From assembly GCA_016707425.1 (NCBI GenBank), contig JADJHU010000003.1:186001-250000 (forward strand): a stretch of 64,000 bases of DNA, read 5' to 3'. Each line of letters begins with the position of its first letter. The stretch's first letter is position 1. The DNA comes from Gammaproteobacteria bacterium (lineage in GTDB: Bacteria; Pseudomonadota; Gammaproteobacteria; Steroidobacterales; Steroidobacteraceae). The notes under the pieces are model-generated. The model worked only from the letters and a program-made list of their open reading frames with translations, had not been told where the DNA came from and did no database searches. Below are positions 61,637 to 64,000 of this stretch, one piece after another. The translations under genes and the position numbers were made by a program.

Positions 61637-62299
61637 TCAGGCAGCCGCCGGTGCGGGCGCGGGAGACCCCTGACGCTCCGTGATGGCGTTCAGGAACTTG
61701 ACGGACGCCATCTCGAGGCTGTCGATGACCTCAGTGGTCTTGGTCTGCAGCCAGGCATGGATGAAGAGCAGCGGCACCGCCGTCATCAGGCCGAAAGCCG
61801 TGCAGTTCATGGCGACCGAGATGCTCGCCGAGAGCAGATTGGCCTTTTCCGCCGGGTTCACGGTGGCCACCGCCGCGAAGGCGTTGATCAGGCCGATGAC
61901 GGTGCCGAGGAGGCCGAGCAGCGTCGCCAGGTTCGCGAAGGTCGCGAGATAATGCGTGCGCTTCTCGATCTGTGGCACGACCTCCATGAGGCTTTCCTCC
62001 ATCGCCTTCTCGATGTCGTCGCGGCGGCGCGCCGTCTGCACGCGCGCGAGACCGTAGTTGAGGATCTGCCCGATGGCCGCGTCTGACTTCGAGGTGACCT
62101 GCACGGCCTGGCGGAAATTACCCTGCGAGAGCATGGGCACGACCTCGTTCCAGAGGCTGCGGTTACTCACCGAAACCCGCATGAGATAGATATAGCGTTC
62201 GATGGCGATGGCGAGACCCACCACCAGCACGACAGCGATCGGGTACATGAATTCCCCGCCGCCCTGAAAGAACCGAACGATGACGCTCCAGAGCTCCAT
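61637..62299 (-). CDS. exbB: ExbB/TolQ/MotA-family proton channel protein
   Basis: A 220-residue ExbB homologue. ATG 62299 (MELWSVIVRFF) was preferred because GGGGAG lies eight bases upstream; ATG 62305 is only two bases from that site. It has a first membrane helix (FMYPIAVVLVVGLAIAIERY) and the two-helix MotA/ExbB core (FANLATLLGLLGTVIGLINAF, VAMNCTAFGLMTAVPLLFI). It forms the pentameric part of the ExbBD motor. Confidence 0.9.
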   Translation of the reverse strand: MELWSVIVRFFQGGGEFMYPIAVVLVVGLAIAIERYIYLMRVSVSNRSLWNEVVPMLSQGNFRQAVQVTSKSDAAIGQILNYGLARVQTARRRDDIEKAMEESLMEVVPQIEKRTHYLATFANLATLLGLLGTVIGLINAFAAVATVNPAEKANLLSASISVAMNCTAFGLMTAVPLLFIHAWLQTKTTEVIDSLEMASVKFLNAITERQGSPAPAPAAA

Positions 62300-62365
62300 G
62301 ATCATTACTCCCCGGCACAAACGCGCATGCGCAAACTGAATGACATTCTGACGAAAAGCTGCGAT

Positions 62366-62857
62366 CTATCTCTCATGTCGAGGTTCCGGTGGGACCGGCT
62401 CGTGTGACGGCGGCTCAGCCGCACCACCCTTGTCGGGTCCGGCGTCCGGAGCGCTCCTGGCGGCATCGGGACGCAGCGCCTCGTAATAGCGGGTCTGACG
62501 GCGGAACACGTCCCGATCGATCGGCGCAAGGACTTCGTCGAGCAGGCTGTTCAGAGGCCGGCCCGCGAGATCGCCCGGATCGGCACGCTTCCAGGGCACG
62601 ATGTAGAGCACTTTCGGCAGCTCGCGGTTGCCCGTGATCTGGGTGGGGTCGAGCGCCATGCGATCCAGGACACGCGGCCCTCGCTGAGTCGCAACGCCGG
62701 CACCTGCAGCGACCTCGCCGGCGGCAGGCGCGGTCTGGGACTTCGACACGCGCGCCCCGCCGGTCGCCGCATCCGGCACCGCGGCGGGCGGCGACTGCGC
62801 GAGGGCCGCTCCGGCCACGCCGACGGCCAGCATCAGGATCACGACTCGCATTCGCAT
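62366..62857 (-). CDS. Secreted conserved protein of the ExbB cluster
   Basis: A 163-residue protein with signal peptide (VILMLAVGVAGAALAQ), an Ala/Pro-rich spacer, and a conserved C-terminal block (ITGNRELPKVLYIVPWKRAD, LLDEVLAPIDRDVFRRQT). Similar short proteins accompany the TPR-ExbBD cluster in other gammaproteobacteria, where their function is unknown. The start overlaps the stop of the TPR gene; GTG 62860 and ATG 62851 are alternatives. Confidence 0.72.
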   Translation of the reverse strand: MRMRVVILMLAVGVAGAALAQSPPAAVPDAATGGARVSKSQTAPAAGEVAAGAGVATQRGPRVLDRMALDPTQITGNRELPKVLYIVPWKRADPGDLAGRPLNSLLDEVLAPIDRDVFRRQTRYYEALRPDAARSAPDAGPDKGGAAEPPSHEPVPPEPRHER

Positions 62858-64000
62858 CACTGCTCTCCCGCGGCGGCCGGCGCCGGGCGGCCGAGACGCT
62901 GGCGCAAATCGGCGATCCAGCCGTTGAGCTGCCGGTCCTCACCACCGCCGAGCGCCCTGTAACGTTCGAATGACGCAAGCGCGCGCTCCGCATCGCCCAG
63001 GTACAGATCGCTCAGGACACCCAGATTACGGTGGGCGGGCGCAAAATCCGGGTCCGCGGCGAGTGCCGCCTCGTAGGCCTCGAGCGCTTCCTTGAACCGG
63101 CCCTGCATGCGCAGCAGCACGCCGAGCCGCGTCCAGGACGCCGCGTCCTGGGGCGCCGCCTGCAATGCCTCGCGCAGCGCGAGTTCCGCCTGCGTGGGAT
63201 CGCCCACCACGTCCTGCAGGAGTTCACTCATGCCATAGCGGCCCGGCTTGAGTTCGGCGAGCGCTGCAAAGCTCTTCTTCACCGACTCGTCGTAGAGACC
63301 CTCGCGCGCCCGTGCGGCATTGATCTCGTGTGTCTTGATCGCCTGCTCCTCGAACGGGAAAGCCTGCTCCTCCAGCAACACGTCGTACTGTGCGAGCTCA
63401 TCGGCTCCCATGCCCTTCGGACGCTCGGAGGCGAGCAGGTCCCGACCGAGCGTGCGGTAGAGCTCTGCCATTTCGTAAACGGCCGCGGTCGTCACCTCGG
63501 CGATGCCGTAGTCCGCCGCCGCGCGATAATCCACCAGTGCCGCTTCGAGGGCATTGCGCTTGGCCGCCACGCTCTTCTTCAGAGGCTGCCTGAGGCGGAT
63601 GGCCCGGAAGGCATCCCGCGGCCCGGCGGCAAGCGCAAGCTGCGATTTCGCGGCGAGGTAGCGAGTGCGGTCGCTGCGCGCGGCACCGGCCCCGCGGTCC
63701 GCCTGCACGATCTCGCGCTCCCAGTACTCCTGGCGGTCGCTGCGACCTTCGCGGGCGGCGAGATCGGCGAGGCGCTGGCGCACCTCGATGGCCTCGCCGG
63801 CCGGTGCGGGATACCGGGTGATGAACTGCTCGAGCAGCGTCGTCGATTTCGGAAGGTTCCGCGCCTTCTCATAGAGGTCGGCCGCCTTCAGCAACGCCTC
63901 GCGCCGCAGCGGCCCCTCCTCTGCAGGCGACGCTGCGATACGCTCGAGCTCGACCGCAGCATCACCCGGGCGTCCCGCTTCGCTGTACGCGACGGCGAGA
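62857..64000 (-). CDS. TPR-repeat protein, C-terminal part (runs off the window)
   Basis: The open frame continues without a start to the right edge. At least 380 residues are visible, with TPR-like helices (LLEQFITRYPAPAGEAIEV, LGVLLRMQGRFKEALEAYEAALAADPDF, HRNLGVLSDLYLGDAERALASFERYRALGG). These fit the large TPR lipoproteins that head ExbBD/AgmX clusters in gammaproteobacteria and help in TonB-dependent transport or cell-envelope assembly. Its stop overlaps the next gene by three to four bases. Confidence 0.82.
   Translation of the reverse strand, partial: LAVAYSEAGRPGDAAVELERIAASPAEEGPLRREALLKAADLYEKARNLPKSTTLLEQFITRYPAPAGEAIEVRQRLADLAAREGRSDRQEYWEREIVQADRGAGAARSDRTRYLAAKSQLALAAGPRDAFRAIRLRQPLKKSVAAKRNALEAALVDYRAAADYGIAEVTTAAVYEMAELYRTLGRDLLASERPKGMGADELAQYDVLLEEQAFPFEEQAIKTHEINAARAREGLYDESVKKSFAALAELKPGRYGMSELLQDVVGDPTQAELALREALQAAPQDAASWTRLGVLLRMQGRFKEALEAYEAALAADPDFAPAHRNLGVLSDLYLGDAERALASFERYRALGGGEDRQLNGWIADLRQRLGRPAPAAAGEQ

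Noticed and set aside
1..64000. CRISPR arrays, tRNA and rRNA genes.
   Set aside because: No regularly spaced repeats and no tRNA or rRNA signature sequences were seen on either strand.

Overview
The window is GC-rich DNA whose gene content points to a free-living, aerobic Gram-negative proteobacterium. TonB-dependent receptors (TBDRs), PQQ dehydrogenases, c-type cytochromes, an ExbB/ExbD/AgmX energiser, KefB-type transport and many SDR/LLM/P450 catabolic genes resemble Steroidobacter/Nevskiales-type gammaproteobacteria or similar degraders. That placement is inferred from gene content, not from a marker gene. No rRNA, tRNA or CRISPR array was seen.

Region 1 (1-9 kb) is a decayed or poorly assembled stretch. 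It holds a CitE-like fragment, an M48 metalloprotease, a cytochrome P450, two toxin-antitoxin pairs, a rhodanese-MoeB remnant, an LLM flavin oxidoreductase, a DegT-family enzyme with His in the usual PLP-lysine position, and a three-domain fumarylacetoacetate hydrolase-cupin-cupin fusion. Nearly every gene here carries a frameshift or internal deletion, whereas genes from 37 kb to the end are intact.

Region 2 (9.2-13.8 kb) is a tight plus-strand operon with overlapping start and stop codons: aldo/keto reductase, GMC oxidoreductase, ketosteroid isomerase (Tyr14/Asp38/Asp99 all present), SDR and a TIM-barrel protein. It suggests 3-hydroxysteroid or terpenoid oxidation and isomerisation. An IS1380-family element with an internally deleted transposase follows; it has inserted into the 3' end of a second LLM oxidoreductase gene.

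Region 3 (16-34.5 kb) is an accessory catabolic island. It contains an NTF2-like protein, an AraC regulator, then a TBDR-sulfotransferase-SDR-DUF1214-SDR operon. A 5'-truncated sulfatase with an IS5-type transposase remnant at its broken end comes next. A second AraC regulator, a SnoaL/BaiE-like protein divergent from an old-yellow-enzyme reductase, and a membrane PQQ dehydrogenase divergent from an octaheme cytochrome with HEAT and TPR repeats complete it.

Region 4 (34.6-40.4 kb) holds small envelope or unknown proteins, an OmpR/EnvZ-type two-component pair, a PsiF-like protein and a methyltransferase.

Region 5 (40.4-54.5 kb) is the most coherent system: eleven consecutive minus-strand genes with short gaps or overlaps. 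In transcription order they are 2-oxoacid dehydrogenase E1 alpha, E1 beta, a stand-alone lipoyl carrier, an NTF2-like protein, a TBDR, an SDR, a membrane PQQ dehydrogenase, a heme-binding propeller-like protein, a small cytochrome c, a second TBDR and a second SDR. A LuxR-type regulator is divergent from it. The apparent logic is outer-membrane uptake, periplasmic oxidation with electron transfer to cytochromes, then cytoplasmic dehydrogenation and TPP-dependent oxidative cleavage. Three of its gene types (NTF2-like, TBDR, PQQ dehydrogenase) have close paralogues in region 3.

Region 6 (54.6-64 kb) holds the LuxR regulator, a secreted DUF3604 protein, a KefB-like antiporter and an ExbB-ExbD-ExbD-AgmX plus TPR envelope cluster that could energise TBDR uptake.
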